In this document: in pieces, positions 50,601 to 63,400 of the stretch
How positions within the stretch are numbered: position 1 is the first letter of the stretch
Layout: each line of letters starts with the position of its first letter
Translations under genes and position numbers: made by a program
The notes under the pieces: generated by a model
The model's input: only the letters and a program-made list of their open reading frames with translations
Told to the model about the DNA's origin: nothing
Databases searched by the model: none
Assembly: GCF_047663525.1 (NCBI RefSeq)
Contig: NC_092593.1
Coordinates: 21,052,001-21,116,000 of the forward strand
Reading direction: 5' to 3'
DNA: 64,000 nt
Source: Anas platyrhynchos
Lineage: Eukaryota > Chordata > Aves > Anseriformes > Anatidae

Positions 50601-53600
50601 TACATAGCTTGCCTTTGGCAAGCCATGGATATGTTAATATCTGAAGTAATTGAGGGCTAATTTACAACCATACACAAGCCAAATTAGATGTCCATGTCAA
50701 ATATTGGAGAAGAAAATTCCGGACTATCCTATAAAGTTATGTGTTGATCATTTTGCAGTCAGCAGATTGCTTAAGCCTTTGGACAGAATTTTCTGTGAAG
50801 GAAGCGGTCAGTGAAACTACATCCAAGTTCAAGCTTTTCTGTATGGTATGAAAAGCATGAGCTTGGATATCTGTCATGTCTTTCAGAATTTTTGCTAGAT
50901 CACTTTAAGTTTATTTAGTCTGGACTTCTGCTTAAAGAGATGAGTAGTCTCTGAAAAGAAAAGATGGCTGGTAAATGAAAGTTGAGGTTGTTGGTGTTCT
51001 CTCACTGGGGTCAGAAAGTAATGAAGGTAGCCTTGTTATCTGTCCTGTAGAGAATGTGGCCATCAGGAATACCAGAGCACTATCCATTGTCCTCCCTTGA
51101 ACCCCTTCCCAGACATTTCCTTTAAATCCTTGCAACGTTAAGTTTCCTGTAAGATTATAAAGAGGTTGTGCTCAATTCATGGTTCAGGGCAGTGCTGCTC
51201 TTTATCTGATGTGCACAGGCTTTAAAATAACTTTAAGATATTGAAGCAAAGTTGTCTCTTGTTCTAGTGCTGAGTGGCTAACGCCCACCCTGATGACTGC
51301 AGCTCTGCTCATTCCTGTGATCGTCTCCTTTTAGTGCAGCTATCAAAATGCCAGCAAAGGGAATCAAGAACATTTGGTAAATGAATGTTTACCTAGAAGT
51401 TTTGAAGGGTCAAAGTAGAGGACAGGAATTTATTACATGAATAGATCTGAATATGTGTCTGGAACATGCAACATTAATCTGAAGATCTGTTTGAGAGCCA
51501 GTGACTTCAGTTAGAATCACATGTCTCTCAATCTGGGAGAAGAGGTATTTTACCTAAAGTCAGTCCTCAGTTCTCTCATAAAATCTTCCAAACTAAATAC
51601 TGAAAAGAAAGTAACATCAGTAACAGCTGATGGCTTTGCTTAAAACTTATGCACTCCTTCAGTCCTCAAAATTGGATGCATCTGTTTATTGTGAGAATGC
51701 AAAAAAATTAAAGCCCCTCAAGACAGGAAATATGAACTGCTCATTCAAATAGGAAAAAAAATTCTTACCTGCATGTCCTTTTTCTCTGGTGGACAAAGTA
51801 CCTGTTCATATTGTCCTATTTCTACATTGCCTTTGTATGCTTTGTTTGCACCTTAAGTAATACCCAAGTATTACTTAGATATCATGTTTCTTCTTAAAAC
51901 ACTTTCATTTCAACAGGGTGTATTGAACCTTCATTTCTGGAAATAAAATATTTCTATTTCTGAATTGTAGCTAAAAAGATAGCAGAAGGATCAGGCTTTT
52001 TAAGTATGATGCTACAAAATGCCTACTATTTCACAAGTACCAGTGACTCTTTAGAGTGTGCTACCAAATTCATCAAGCCAAAACCTGACTTCACCACAAG
52101 GAAAAGAAAATAAAGGGAAAAAAAAAAAGGGGGGGGGGGGGGGGGGGGCAAATGCACAACTATAATGGTATATAAATATATGAAAATTTTTGAGAGTTAG
52201 GAAAGTCCATACATGAGAGTGAGTTTTGGCTTGAGAAGCCTTTACTTAGAAAGAAAGAAAGAAAGAAAAGTCCATGTTTCCTGTTTCCTAAAGATTCTTT
52301 ATGAAATATTCTTAATTTAAATAAATTATGTATTAAAAGATCCCAGAGTCCAGTTCTACAAATACATTCTGAGCCAAACTGCATTATCTTCTGCAGCAGC
52401 ATTACTGAAATTACTGAATGTTCTAATTGTAAACTGATGCCCTCCAATGGGATAAAAAGATACAGCTCAGTGAGGCATGTAACAATTACAACAACATATC
52501 GCTAGGAGAGAATCCGAGCATTAGCTGTCTTGTCTCTACAGGGTTAATGTCACAGACTGGAATTAAATTTTATTTTAAACACAGGATAAACAGTTGTAAA
52601 TCCTAAATCTCATAGAGAGTAGACTTACTGGGTATACTGTTGTCACTATTTTTTTGTGCTATAATCACAGTTCCACAATTTAATTCTTTTGATCCATACA
52701 GATAAATAAAACTCTGTTATATATTTTGTTCTGGTTTGGAGGTAGGAATGTTCTTTACCTCTATGTTTGCTTGGGGATATTGAGAGTGGGGATTTGCTGC
52801 TGCTGTTGGTTCAGGATATGGGTTAAACTTTGGGATGTTTTTCAGATGAAGCAGATCAAAACGGACAGCAACACGTGCCAGCATGGATCAGGAAGGGGAC
52901 ATCCTGCAGCAAGAAGCCACAAAGTATGTAAAACAATGTGCTTCAGATTAGATTTCACCAAGTGCCCTTCATCACAGCAGTGCTGAGTGTTCTAGCTGGC
53001 AGCTCATCTTGAGCTGTCTTTGAAATTTGGGTGATGGACATGATCCTTACATTTGGGACAGCTGGATACATCAGCATCTGATCAATCTCAAAACCCAAAG
53101 CAAACCTCTCTCTTAACTTCAGTGAATTTTTATCAGGTGCCATAAACCAGATAGCAGAAGTTATCTTTAGAATAGAGTTCTTCACCTGATTTCCATTTGT
53201 AGAATTCTTTGGCTAGGGACAAGTAATTAGACCAATAGTTTGTTAAATTTCCTTGGCATGTTCACTCTTTGGCTACAGACATGCAATAATTTGTATCTGT
53301 ATTTTTAGCAGTGCAGGTGCAGGCCAGGAAAATTCTGAAATACTTAGTTTTCCAATTTTTCTTTTGTTAAGATTTAAGGAAATTTGCTATTTAAATTATT
53401 CCAGTTTATCAAAGATACAGGTAAATGAGATGCGACTGTTTACCAGAAATGGTGGGGAAAGGAAAAAGATACCTGATGCAATTAATTAATGTTTTGTAAT
53501 AACGGCCTTGATTATACATTATTATAAATGTGTGGTTAAAAAAAAAAAATCAGAAACATCACAGATATTCAGTTGCATTCTGTTGTATACAGTTTTAAGA

Positions 53601-54030
53601 AAGGAGCATGCCTGGTCCCTACAAGCTAACATAGTCACAATCCAAACAAAATATCAAAAGGCGACAGAAAGAGAATGTTCATGGAGGAAAACCAACAATC
53701 ACAATGATTGCCAAAAAGCCAATTTACTCTCCTCCTTTCACATAAATTCATATATAATAGGAATGTAGTTCTGAATATGAAGGAGGAAAAAAAAAAAAAA
53801 AATATGGCACACGGCCTTTCTGCTATTTGCTTTTCCATTGGCATGTAGTTACACTGAGAACACCTCACACTGTAGGCAGGAGGCTTTCCTATCTCGAAAT
53901 ACGTGCTACACTATGGAATGGTGTGTGCAGCTCCTAGCACAATGCCTCTTCAAGCCCACAGGCTGTAATAACAACGGTTATTCCCCTGCTCGGTACTCAG
54001 CTTTGTAAGCACACCCACATTTATAAGCAC
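47700..54030. other. Non-coding stretch between ERICH2 and GAD1
   Basis: I see no supported gene. The DNA is AT-rich with scattered homopolymers. The open frames are short and without family resemblance. Confidence 0.5.
52118..52148. repeat. A11 then G20 homopurine tract
   Basis: Eleven A (52118-52128) are followed without a break by twenty G (52129-52148), a 31-base pure purine strand. A GAAA array (about 52247-52269) lies 100 bases downstream. Confidence 0.85.
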
Positions 54031-55786
54031 TGTATAGTCAGTGACTGGTCTCTGTCGCTGGAGCCCTGCATCACTTCTGCTCCTGTGCCCCCGCAGGGTA
54101 CTCAGCCCCCGTGTTGTGGCACGGCCGGGTAGGGAGCTGGAAGCGGTCTGGTTGGTTGAGTGTGATCTGAGCGGGGCGCTGGCAGCAGCCTTCAGCCACT
54201 TGCACGCTGCTGATGGTTCGGGTCGGGGCTTCCCTGCGCCTTCCCCAACCTGGGTGGCTGGCTGGGTTCACAGCCCCGAGCCCCCGGGGCTCTCATCCTC
54301 GCAGGGCAGGCGGGGAGCCCTCCGGGAGCCGGCCCGCGGGGGCCCTGGGGCGGCAGCCTCGGGAAGGCAGCGGCGGGGCCGGGCTGAGCGAAGGCTCCGG
54401 GCTCCGCGGCCGGGCCGCTGCCGAGGCGGGGTTTGGGGGAAGGACCGAGCGCTTCCCTGCTCCGCGGGAGGCGTGGGCTGCCGCCTGCCCGCCGCTGCCG
54501 CCCGGGGAAGCGGCCGTGCGGCGGGGCTGCCTTGAGGAGCAGCACCACCTAGCGGGGGCGGCCGCCTCGCCTGCCGCAGCTCTGCCGCCCGGGCCGGGCC
54601 GGGCCGTGCCGTGCGGCGCCGCCCGCTGTCCGTGGTGCTGAGCCCAGCGGCCCCGCGGGAGCTGCGGGCACCGGCGGCTGCCCCGGGCCGCGGATGTGCG
54701 CGGGGCGGGGGGAGCCGGCGGGGCGCCGTGAGCCGTGGCTCCGGACGGCTTCCGTGAGCTGCCGGTGGCTGTTTGCACGGCGATCCGGCCACGCTTCCTA
54801 GCCATGGCTGTGGTCACTTACAAAGCCGATTTGCCACAATTGCGTTCTCGTTTCTCCTGCTCCGCGCCGAGCGAACGTTTTGCCAGATTGGTTGAAAACG
54901 ATGAAACCTTTGAAAACGAATACCTGGCACAGATGGCAGCAGGACATGGCAGCTAGGGCCGGCGAACTTTACAGCTGTGTTTGCAAGCTGCCTTTCGTGC
55001 TCCCGGTGCTTTTGCTCCGTGTCCAGTTCCTAGACAGTGGGGCTGCTCGGCGAAGCAGTCGTCTCGCCTACTTCACGCCCTCAGTCGGTCGGGCTCCTTT
55101 CCAAAAAGACCTTGAAGTTTTCCCCTCGAGTCCTTCAAGAAGGACACGTCCCTGCTGCTCGCCCAGCACCCCCAGCACAGGCTGAAGGACCCCATCGGGC
55201 TGCTCTCCCCCCAACGTCCCTCTCCGTGGCACAGGCTGGGTTTAGGCACCTAAACCCGGGGGCCGGGCTGCCAGAGGAATGCTGCCTGAACGAGTCGCGT
55301 TTTAGCAAAAGGGGCTGGGGTATAAAGCCGTAAGGTAGCGGCAACGCCGAGGGGAGGTCACAGAGATCCAGGTGTTCCCCTGCGGCCGGGAAGACGAGGG
55401 AGCGGCGGTGCCTGGGCCTCTGCCACCCTCTGGCGGGGACCCGCGCCGAGGGCGCTGCCGCCGCTGGGGACGGCGGAGCGGGGCGGGGGGCGCGGGGCTG
55501 CGCTCGGCACGGCCCCCCCGGGAGCTCAGCCGGGTCGCCTCTGCCTTCGCGCAGGTGGCCTCGGGGCGAGGCGGTGCTATCGAGGGAAAGCCGCCGGTGC
55601 CGCCTGCCCGAGGCACAAACCCCGCGTGGGGTCGAAGGCCGAGGGCAGCTCCGGAGCCGCGGGGCGAAGCGGGCGGCGGCAGCAGCCGGGCCGGGGGCCG
55701 CCCCTCCAGTCCCCGCCCCGGCCCGCCGCTCCCAGCCCCGTGCACGGCTCGGCACGGCGCGGAGGGGGTGGGTGGCGGCAGCCCTG

Positions 55787-55955
55787 TGACTCATGCCTGC
55801 GTCGAAGCAGATCAAGCGGCGATTCACGCTTTTAAAAAAGCAAATCCGAGCACTTCTGGAAAAAAAGGTCATCTCGCATTAAATTCCGCGGCGCGATTGG
55901 TATTCCGACGTCGTTTCTGGCGGAGTTTATAAGCGGCGAGTCGCTCCCAGGCTGG
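55787..55955 (+). promoter_or_regulatory. GAD1: GAD1 core and proximal promoter
   Basis: Elements in order are an AP-1-like TGACTCA at 55787-55793, an inverted CCAAT box (ATTGG) at 55896-55900, a palindromic CRE-like GACGTC at 55907-55912, and a TATA-like TTTATAA at 55927-55933. The spacing puts initiation at about 55955-55965. The motifs are read directly; their use is inferred. Confidence 0.6.
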
Positions 55956-56009
55956 AGTCGCCCTGCCTGCTTGGACGCCGGCAGCCAGAGCGCTCCGCTC
56001 GCCCCCTCG
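55955..56009 (+). other. GAD1: GAD1 exon 1 (5' UTR)
   Basis: This short GC-rich leader begins about 25-30 bases after the TATA-like element and ends at a consensus donor (CG then GTAAGT at 56010). It has no ATG. It would join the exon at 57276, which carries the start codon, as in other vertebrate GAD1 genes. The 5' boundary is an estimate. Confidence 0.6.
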
Positions 56010-57275
56010 GTAAGTCTTGATGCGCACCCCATTTTCCAAACCTTCGGGAGAGTCTTTCAGGATCTGGAGCTTTTTTACAATTCTTCCTTTTTATTTTTAT
56101 TTTTTTTTCCCTAAAATCGGTTTTGGTCGCTGTCGTACCTATAGAGGGATAACGGGTGTTTTGAGACAGCCAGCGTCTTAGACATTGCGTTAACCTGTTA
56201 CTTCGCTCCCAGGCATTGTCTAGCGAATCTCTTCTGCTTTATGGTTGTTTTCTTTTTCATCCGAAAAAAAAAAAAAAAAAGCGAAATACTTGTTTACCAT
56301 TGAAACCATCGATCCGTTGCGTTTACACGCGGGCGTGAAGGCGCCCAACAATGGAAACGAATCGCTAGCTACCGACGTGCGAAAGCAGCTAACAAAGAAA
56401 GCGCTCGTTCGTTGCCGCGACCTTCATTTTCTTGACAAGGGGAACGAAATAAATCGCAGGTAGTCATGGGGACGAGGGGACGAGCCCGGCACTGCCCCGC
56501 CGGTGAGCGGGTGATGGAGGTGCCGTGCCCGCCCGCGGGGGCCGGGGACCGGGGGCCGGTGCCGGTGCCGCGCCTCCCCCGGCCCCGCCGCCCCCCGCCG
56601 TCGGCGCCCTTAGCGCCAGGGCTCGCTCCGGAGAGCGCCGGCTTGCTCTGGAGCACGTCCTGCCCCTGATTTGCTGAAACACGCGTGTGCCGACACATGT
56701 GTGCGTGATGCGTGCCGCCGGACTCGGGAGAAATGCACCTTTGTTTTGGCGGGGGGGCTCTGTGGGTCTGCTCCGAGCGCTGAGCCTGCCGTGCGTTTCG
56801 GGGATGGGCTGGAAACGCATAGAAACGGGCTCCGTGTGGGACCGGAGGGCATCTGGGCTGGGAATTTCGAAGCCCGCACTGCACGTTGGCTTGCATTTGA
56901 CGCGAGCCACATAATCGCCCTGCTCAGCGGCCACCGATATAATTGCGATAGACTTCATGGTCTGCTAAATCCGTCATTCAGGCAAGGGGGGCAGCGCCTC
57001 GGCATTCAGCGAAGGGACGGGTTTGTTCTTCAGCCTGTCGAGGCATTTTCCCGGCGCGACGCTTAGCGCCTCGGCCCCGCAGCGGTCGGCTGAGCTCCCT
57101 GCTGCCCCTCCTGCCCCCCGGGAACCCCTCCTGCCCCCGGCAGCCCGTCCCGCCGCCTGCCCGGGACCTGCGCTGCCCGGCGGAGGCTGCAGCCTCCTGT
57201 CTGCCGGCATCCACAGGACTCCGGCGCGGTCCTCCAGGAGAGCAGGCTACTAAAAGCGCCTTTTCTTCCTTCCAG
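56010..57275 (+). other. GAD1: GAD1 intron 1
   Basis: The donor is GTAAGT and the acceptor TTTTCTTCCTTCCAG. The intron holds an A18 run (about 56263-56280) and CpG-dense DNA at about 56460-56660 and 57040-57250. No separate gene can be supported. Confidence 0.6.
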
Positions 57276-57425
57276 TAAATTCCTTGCTGCCCACCCGCGC
57301 TCGGAGGAATAGCGAAGGAAACCCGAGCTCCAGGGATCGGGGCTTTTCTGAAAGGATGGCTTCCTCCGCTCCCTCGTCCTCCAACGACGCTCCGGACCCC
57401 ACCCCGACTAATTTACGACCCACAA
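57276..57425 (+). CDS. GAD1: GAD1 first coding exon
   Basis: The start codon is at 57356, after 80 bases of 5' UTR. The exon encodes residues 1-23 ([14 protein letters not shown], then PTPTNLRPT) and the first base of codon 24, ending at donor GTAGGT. The start MASS and the end TNLRPT match known GAD67 proteins; the middle is Ser/Asp/Pro-rich and variable. No in-frame upstream ATG is present in the exon leader. Confidence 0.93.
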
Positions 57426-60400
57426 GTAGGTTTTAATCTTTTCCTCGTTTAAAGCATTTTGGAGGCTTCCTCCACCTAGGCTCGGGAAGACCAGATTCGA
57501 AACGAAACGGTGAATCTGTGAAGCCCCGTTCTGCGCCGCTGAGCGAGGTGCGGAAAGTGCTCCACACAAAGAAAGCAGCCGCGGGTGGCAGCGGGAGGGG
57601 GCCGTGCGGGGAAGACGCCGGGAGGGAGAGCCCACCGCAGCAGCCAGCGCTGCCTTTCTCTTCCAGCCGCATTTGACGGATTTAGACAATAAACTGAATT
57701 GTCAAAAAAAAAAAAAAATCGGGATGTTGTAAAGGGAGCGGGGAAAATGAATCAGATAAAGGGCGAAGTTACACCAATGGCTCGAAGCGGGCTCTTCCCC
57801 CTCCCTTACGTTTTATAAATGCTAATGCTACAGCTTCCTTTCAGCCCACGCTGAAGCCTGTAATCAAGCGAAATTTGGATGCTAATTGTAGCTTTTCAAA
57901 GCCTTGTGTTCCTAATTGCTCTGAATTCGCCTTGAGTTATTGAGGTGTGAGTGGGAAGCAGAGGCTGCTGCAGGTGGATAGAGAATCAGTTTACAGCCCT
58001 GCCGGGCAATTCCGGCTGTCGCCTACCAAAAATAAAAAAATAAATGGGGAGGCTCCGTGCTATAAAGCATGCGAGACAAAGCGGGGGCAACGGTTAAGAG
58101 ACGAAAGGTTGTCAGGCAAGGCGGGGAATAGCTTTTACCCCGAAAGGGCTGCCAGGCACAACTCCGCTGCCATCTCCCTGCGGCCGGGGAAGAGCTGGGC
58201 TTTCTCCCCGCCGGGGGACGGGCACAGCGCCGGGCTGGGGGCTGAGCCGCCCCCTCACGGCCGAGGCTCCCCGGGCCCCCAGCCGCCGCCCCCCCGCCCA
58301 GGTGAGCCCAGCCCCAGCCCGTCGCCCTCCCTCCCCAGGACCCACCACTCCCCCCGGCGCCGCCACCGCCGCCGTGCCCCCCGCGAGGAGGGGGCGGCCC
58401 CCCGGTGCCGTGCCCCCGGGGCTGGGGGGCCGGCAGCGTCTCCCATCACGGCTGCCCGCGGCCCGTCAGTCCGGCCGGGGCTCAGTGAGGCACGTCCCAT
58501 CAGCCAGTCAAATACTATTTTTCACCCAATTAATTCCTGAACTCGGCTGTGACCCCATTTCACGCCACTTTATTTTAAGCCGCCGCTTCCCTGGAGCCCC
58601 GCCAACGCGTTCCGGGACGCCCCGCTCCCGGCAGCGCTCCCCCGGCGCCCCGTCGGGCCGGGCACAGGGCGCCCCCCGAGGGGGGTGCGGGGAAAGCGCA
58701 GGGGCCGGGCTGCCCCGGCTGGTGCCGCCGGGGTCTCGCCGCCTCAGGGAACTCCTCTGCCCTCTCTTGCAGCCTACGACTCGTGGTGTGGCGTGGCGCA
58801 CGGGTGCACCAGGAAGATCGGGCTGAAGATATGCGGTAAGTCCGCCCGACCTCCCGGCCCCGACCCCGCCCCGGGCGGCGGCCTCGGGCTCCCCCTGTCG
58901 GGCACGGAGCCTCCCCTTCCCTTCCCTCCCCTCCGCTCCGCTCCCCTCCGCGCCCCGGTTCCGCCACCCTCCCGTGCGTTTGCTTCGGCCCCGGCATTTT
59001 CCGCCGCCCCTCCTGCGATTGCCGGGGGTGCGAAGGCGCGGGGGGAGCGCCGGGCGGCCGGCGGGGGGAACCCACGGGGGTTTGGCCGCCTCGCCGCCTG
59101 AAATTTTTCAGCCTTATCGGAGTAGAAAATACGGATCTCCTGGGGGAAAAAGATTAACGAGAGCCTTATTAAAGAGCAATTCGTCAGCTTGCTGCGCTGG
59201 TAAGATAGTGCTGGCAGCCAGTCAGCGCGCAGGCACATGAGATGCAGGAAGGGAAACAAATGCACAATCAGATCACAACGTTATAGCAAGAGATTCATTT
59301 GCAGATAACAAGCTGTCTTCCTTCTCCAGATTTCTCAGTAGCGCCTTCGTTTTCGTGAACAAACAGTCAAATTTTCATTTGCTGATGACGAGAATCGTTC
59401 AGCTTAGCCTGTGCCCCTTATGAATAGAAATTATTTCCGATTTCCCCCAGCTGCCTCTTTTGGGAGGGGGCGGGGGATTATTTCCTGGGAGAAATGGGCT
59501 TTTTTTCAAAGCCAAGACATGTCTGAGCCCCTTGCCCTACTCTTCCGAGTCGAAGCTAAATGTTTTGCTACGAGGAAGTTTGGACAGAAAACGAATCAGG
59601 GTGCAAGTGTTTAACCCAGTATCTATTAGAGATCTCGTTGGAACCCGCAGGCGGCATTAACGAGTAGTCGCTTAGTTCTATAAATAGCCCCTGATCCGCG
59701 TGTAATGGACCGTTTCCCTACCAGTCCCTTCAGTGGCTGGAGCGATGGGCTTTTTCATCATCATTTTAATTTAGCCCGGCAAGCAGAACTGATAAAGTAA
59801 CGCACCGTTAGGCTCGTTCCATGTTGCTAGACTACCGGGGTTACAGGGGGACATCGCAGCTTCCCTCAATTTAGGCGTCAGATCAAACACACTGAAAATG
59901 AAATATCCCACCATTTTGGATTTGAGAGCGGCGAAAGAGAGTGTAGCAGTGCCTTTGTGAAGGGAAATCAAAGCAAGCAAGGATGATGTTGTGGTTTTGT
60001 TTTTATTTTGCTCGTTTTTAGCTTGCCTTTTCTGGCTTTTTTTTTTTTTTTTTTTTTTTTTTTTCTGTTTGACACGGAAAACATACCGTGGCTAATAACG
60101 GTGGTTCGGAATCATCGAGTTCGATCACGACTGATATGAGCCCTCACACTGGGATCTAACACCTTCACGGAACAGAAAGGGAAGGCTGCCTTTGGTAAAT
60201 ATACGGAGTGAAGCACTGAGGATGCCAAATATCCTAATTACGCGTGCTAAACCAGCTAACGTTCGACTATTAGAGCTGATTATCGCCTTGTCCTTACCTT
60301 TCACAAGACATTATTCTGGACCCTAAGCATTGTGCCGCTACAAAGCTGTAGAAAACTAAGATTTGTTCTTTCTGTGTATCACACCGAAATCGATTCATTT

Positions 60401-63400
60401 TCAACGCGAACTTGAAATAAGGGTTCAGCTCAAAGAGAGCGCAGGTCTTGAACAATGGGTCTGTCCTTCCACCCGTTTCCTATATTGTATTTGACATTTT
60501 CAGTAATTACGCACCCGAGATTTATGTGTCATTTCTTTTCAAACCACTGACCGATTTAAGGACGAACTCCGTTCCTTTCTGTTTGAAAGCCACCGCCTGA
60601 AAAGAGCCCTGCGGCTGCCACACCCCCAGCCCCGTCACCGCACGCATCAGCTTCGAAAAGATAACACGTTTTGAAGAGGTCTCGGCGGAGTGAAGAGGTC
60701 TCAGCGTGCAAAGCACGGGAAGATTGCCCCCCGTGCCCGGAGATGCCGGCTGCACCTCTCTCTCCCACCCCGGCCACTAACACCGCCGCTGGCACTGATT
60801 CCGCTACCGCCTGCTGCCGTCGGTGGAGGCACTCGACGTGGCAGAACTGCTCCGGATAAGGCGAACGGCTGAGTTCTCGGCAGCCCGCCGCGGCTCCCCC
60901 GCAGGCAGGTGGGCTTTCAGCAGCAGCCCCGCGTGGTGGAGGCTCAGCCCGTAGCCACAGCCCGTGGGATCGCCGCCGAGCCCCTCGCACGCTGCCTCCT
61001 GCCCAGCCTCTCTGTGAAACCACGCAGGAATTGTAGGCACTACGGGGATCGAGGGGCTCCTTCGCCAGGTCGGTCCCTGCCTTCAAAAACTCGATCCCTC
61101 TTGATGCTCGTCCATGCAAATACCTCCCAGCGGGGCACCTGCGGCATGCAGCTGGGGAGCGCCGCGCTCTCCCTTGCTGCGGGAGAGGCAACCCTGCCGT
61201 ACGGCGTGCGCCGCTGCCTGCTGGGTCTCTTCTACAGCGGTCTCTTTTTTGGTTTGTTCGTTTCTTTTCGCGCTGGGTACGGATGGCACCTCTTTCGGCA
61301 CCTCCGCCCTCCGAGCGGCCCCTGCGGAGCTGCCCCTGCCGCCCGCCCCGACCTCTGCGGGGCCTGCCGAGCACCTCGCTCCCGTCGCTGCTCTGCCGCC
61401 GAGCGTCGCCGCCTGGAGCCCTGCGGAAAGAAGAGTGGCCAAACTAAGCACAACGAAGCCGCGGGACCTGGGGTGCAGGCGGTCGCTCCGCAATTCAGTC
61501 CAGTCCAGATCGCACCTAATTCGGTGTCAGCTGCGCCGCCCGTTGAGCAGGCGAACACCACTTGCAGGTGCAGGAGCCCGCGGTCCGCTGCAGGGGCGGT
61601 TGAAAGCAGTAACAAAACTGCACACGAATAAAGCTCCTCGGTCGCGGACTCCTAATTTCTGCAAGAAGAGAGATTCTCTGAAGTAGCTTGTCTCACATAG
61701 CTCACGTCCCTCAAAGCATCGTAGAAGGAAGCTGATGAGCGAAGCATGAATATGAAGAGACAAAACGACAAAAGTGCGCCGGGCACAGCCACGAGAGGGG
61801 GCTGCGCTCTGGGGCTCCCTTCTCGGGGGCTGCCCCGAGCCTGTCGGGCCGGCCCAGCGGCTGGGGGCGCTCCTTTGTCCCCGCACCGCGCTGCGGGGGC
61901 CCGGCCGGGCCGGGGGAGCCATCGGGGCTGCGAGGAGCCCGGGGCATGCGGCCGGCGAGGAGCGGCGTCGGGGGACGCGGAAGGACGAAGTGCCAGCCCT
62001 GGCTGGCCTCGCTCCAGCGTCTTCCTCTCTAGCGGGCGTCCCCAGCCGCGAAGAGACCTGGTTTCAGGCACTACTCGTTCGAAGCGAAACAGATCGAGCA
62101 AACCTCCGGGGAGCGCGGTGCCCCTCCGAGCGGTGCGGTGTCACCGCCTGCCCCCAACCTGGGCGCGCTCGGCACAGCCGGGGAGGTCCCAAAGCCGCTG
62201 CCTTCGCTGCTGAGGGAGAGGCCGGCACAGTGTCCGTTTTAGCGGGCATGGATTTCGCGGGACAGATCCCGAGAAGCCGGTGGCACAGCTCCGCCCGGTT
62301 GCAGCCGGCTGGCCCTCCGTGGCTCCCGGGCCGGTGGCTCCGTCCCCGCTGTCACGCCGGCCGGTGGCGGCGGCCCCGGGCGCCCGAGCTGCGTGTCCGG
62401 AGAGAGCAGGGACCCCGGGGAGGATTGGGGTCGGTGTTGAAGCGCTTTCTCGGGCGGAAAATCCTCATGGTGTGGACACGTGCCGGTGCGGACATCATTC
62501 CCACTGGCACCGGGGAGGGGGCTTGGTGAGTGCTACCCGTGTCCCTAAGCCCTGGCGGGGAATGCTCCAGGACGGCTGCTCGCTCTCGTGTCTTTTGTGC
62601 GTGAGAGCACCGCGAGGAGAAGCAAAAGTGGCCCTGATTTTAATCATACATCATTGCCCCTGTCTGCTGGGTCCATAAACTTCGCCTGCAGGCTGAAATA
62701 GCATTGACTCATCCTGAACTCTCTTCCAGTGGCTGGCTACTGAAGTGGAATCTGTCTGATCGACTTAATAAGAATGTACCACTGCACTAAATGACAAAAA
62801 TTTGTTTTTTGCATGGCTGGGTTTTTGCAGTTGATGGCGTTTTGAGCTCTCCCTCCTGGAGGCAAATAAACCCCATAAATACTCTTATTCCTGACCTCAT
62901 TAGTCAGATCCAGAGCGAACACAGCTTCGAACTGGTGTCTAGAGAGCTGCTTTAGATATTTCTAAACATGTTGGGAAGTGAGAAAACTCTGACCTGTGCA
63001 CCTTGCAATAACAATGTAGGGTTCCTGCAAAGGACCAACAGTCTGGAAGACAAGGGCCGGATCGTGAGCTCCCTGAAGGAAAGGCGGTCCTCCAAGAGCC
63101 TGCTGGCGTGTGAGAACAGCGAGAAGGAGTCCAGGTTCCGGCGCACCGAGACAGACTTCTCCAATTTGTATGCCAGAGGTAAACGCTCTTTGCAGCTTCT
63201 GCGTGCTCCAGCCCGGTCACGTCCCCTAGCAGTCTGCCCTCGCCTCCCCTGCAAGTGCAGCCGCCTTCAGACCGTGCTTTTGCTTGGCTGCTTTTGAGGG
63301 GAGCTGTGAGCGTGTTTGCTGAGGGCCGCACTGGCGATGTTTAAAAGTTTCCTGAAATGCACGTTTATGTTCCTTGGGCTGATCCGCAGCTCAGCTCCAG

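Larger units (their letters stand above)
54050..56030. promoter_or_regulatory. GAD1: CpG island upstream of and including GAD1 exon 1
   Basis: CpG-dense DNA begins near 54050, peaks at 54280-54730 and again at 55380-55780, and ends soon after the first splice donor at 56009. A less GC-rich interval lies at about 54800-55180. This is the presumed GAD1 promoter island. Open frames in it occur on both strands in all phases and are not taken as genes. Confidence 0.75.
58836..63019 (+). other. GAD1: Large GAD1 intron with an internal CpG island
   Basis: The donor is GTAAGT and the acceptor AATGTAG, with a rather poor pyrimidine tract. The first 270 bases are CpG-dense. From 59100 to 60550 the DNA is of moderate GC with many retained CpGs and includes a T28 run at 60037-60064. 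A dense CpG island follows at about 60580-62560. I found no coding exon in it. Confidence 0.7.

Noticed and set aside
54041-55932. Multiple open frames on both strands at the GAD1 promoter
   Set aside because: They have the same CpG-island composition effect. No splice-consistent or domain-bearing protein results.
60556-62529. Frames of 240-272 codons inside the GAD1 intron
   Set aside because: Open on both strands in several phases, low-complexity and without family resemblance, in a CpG island.
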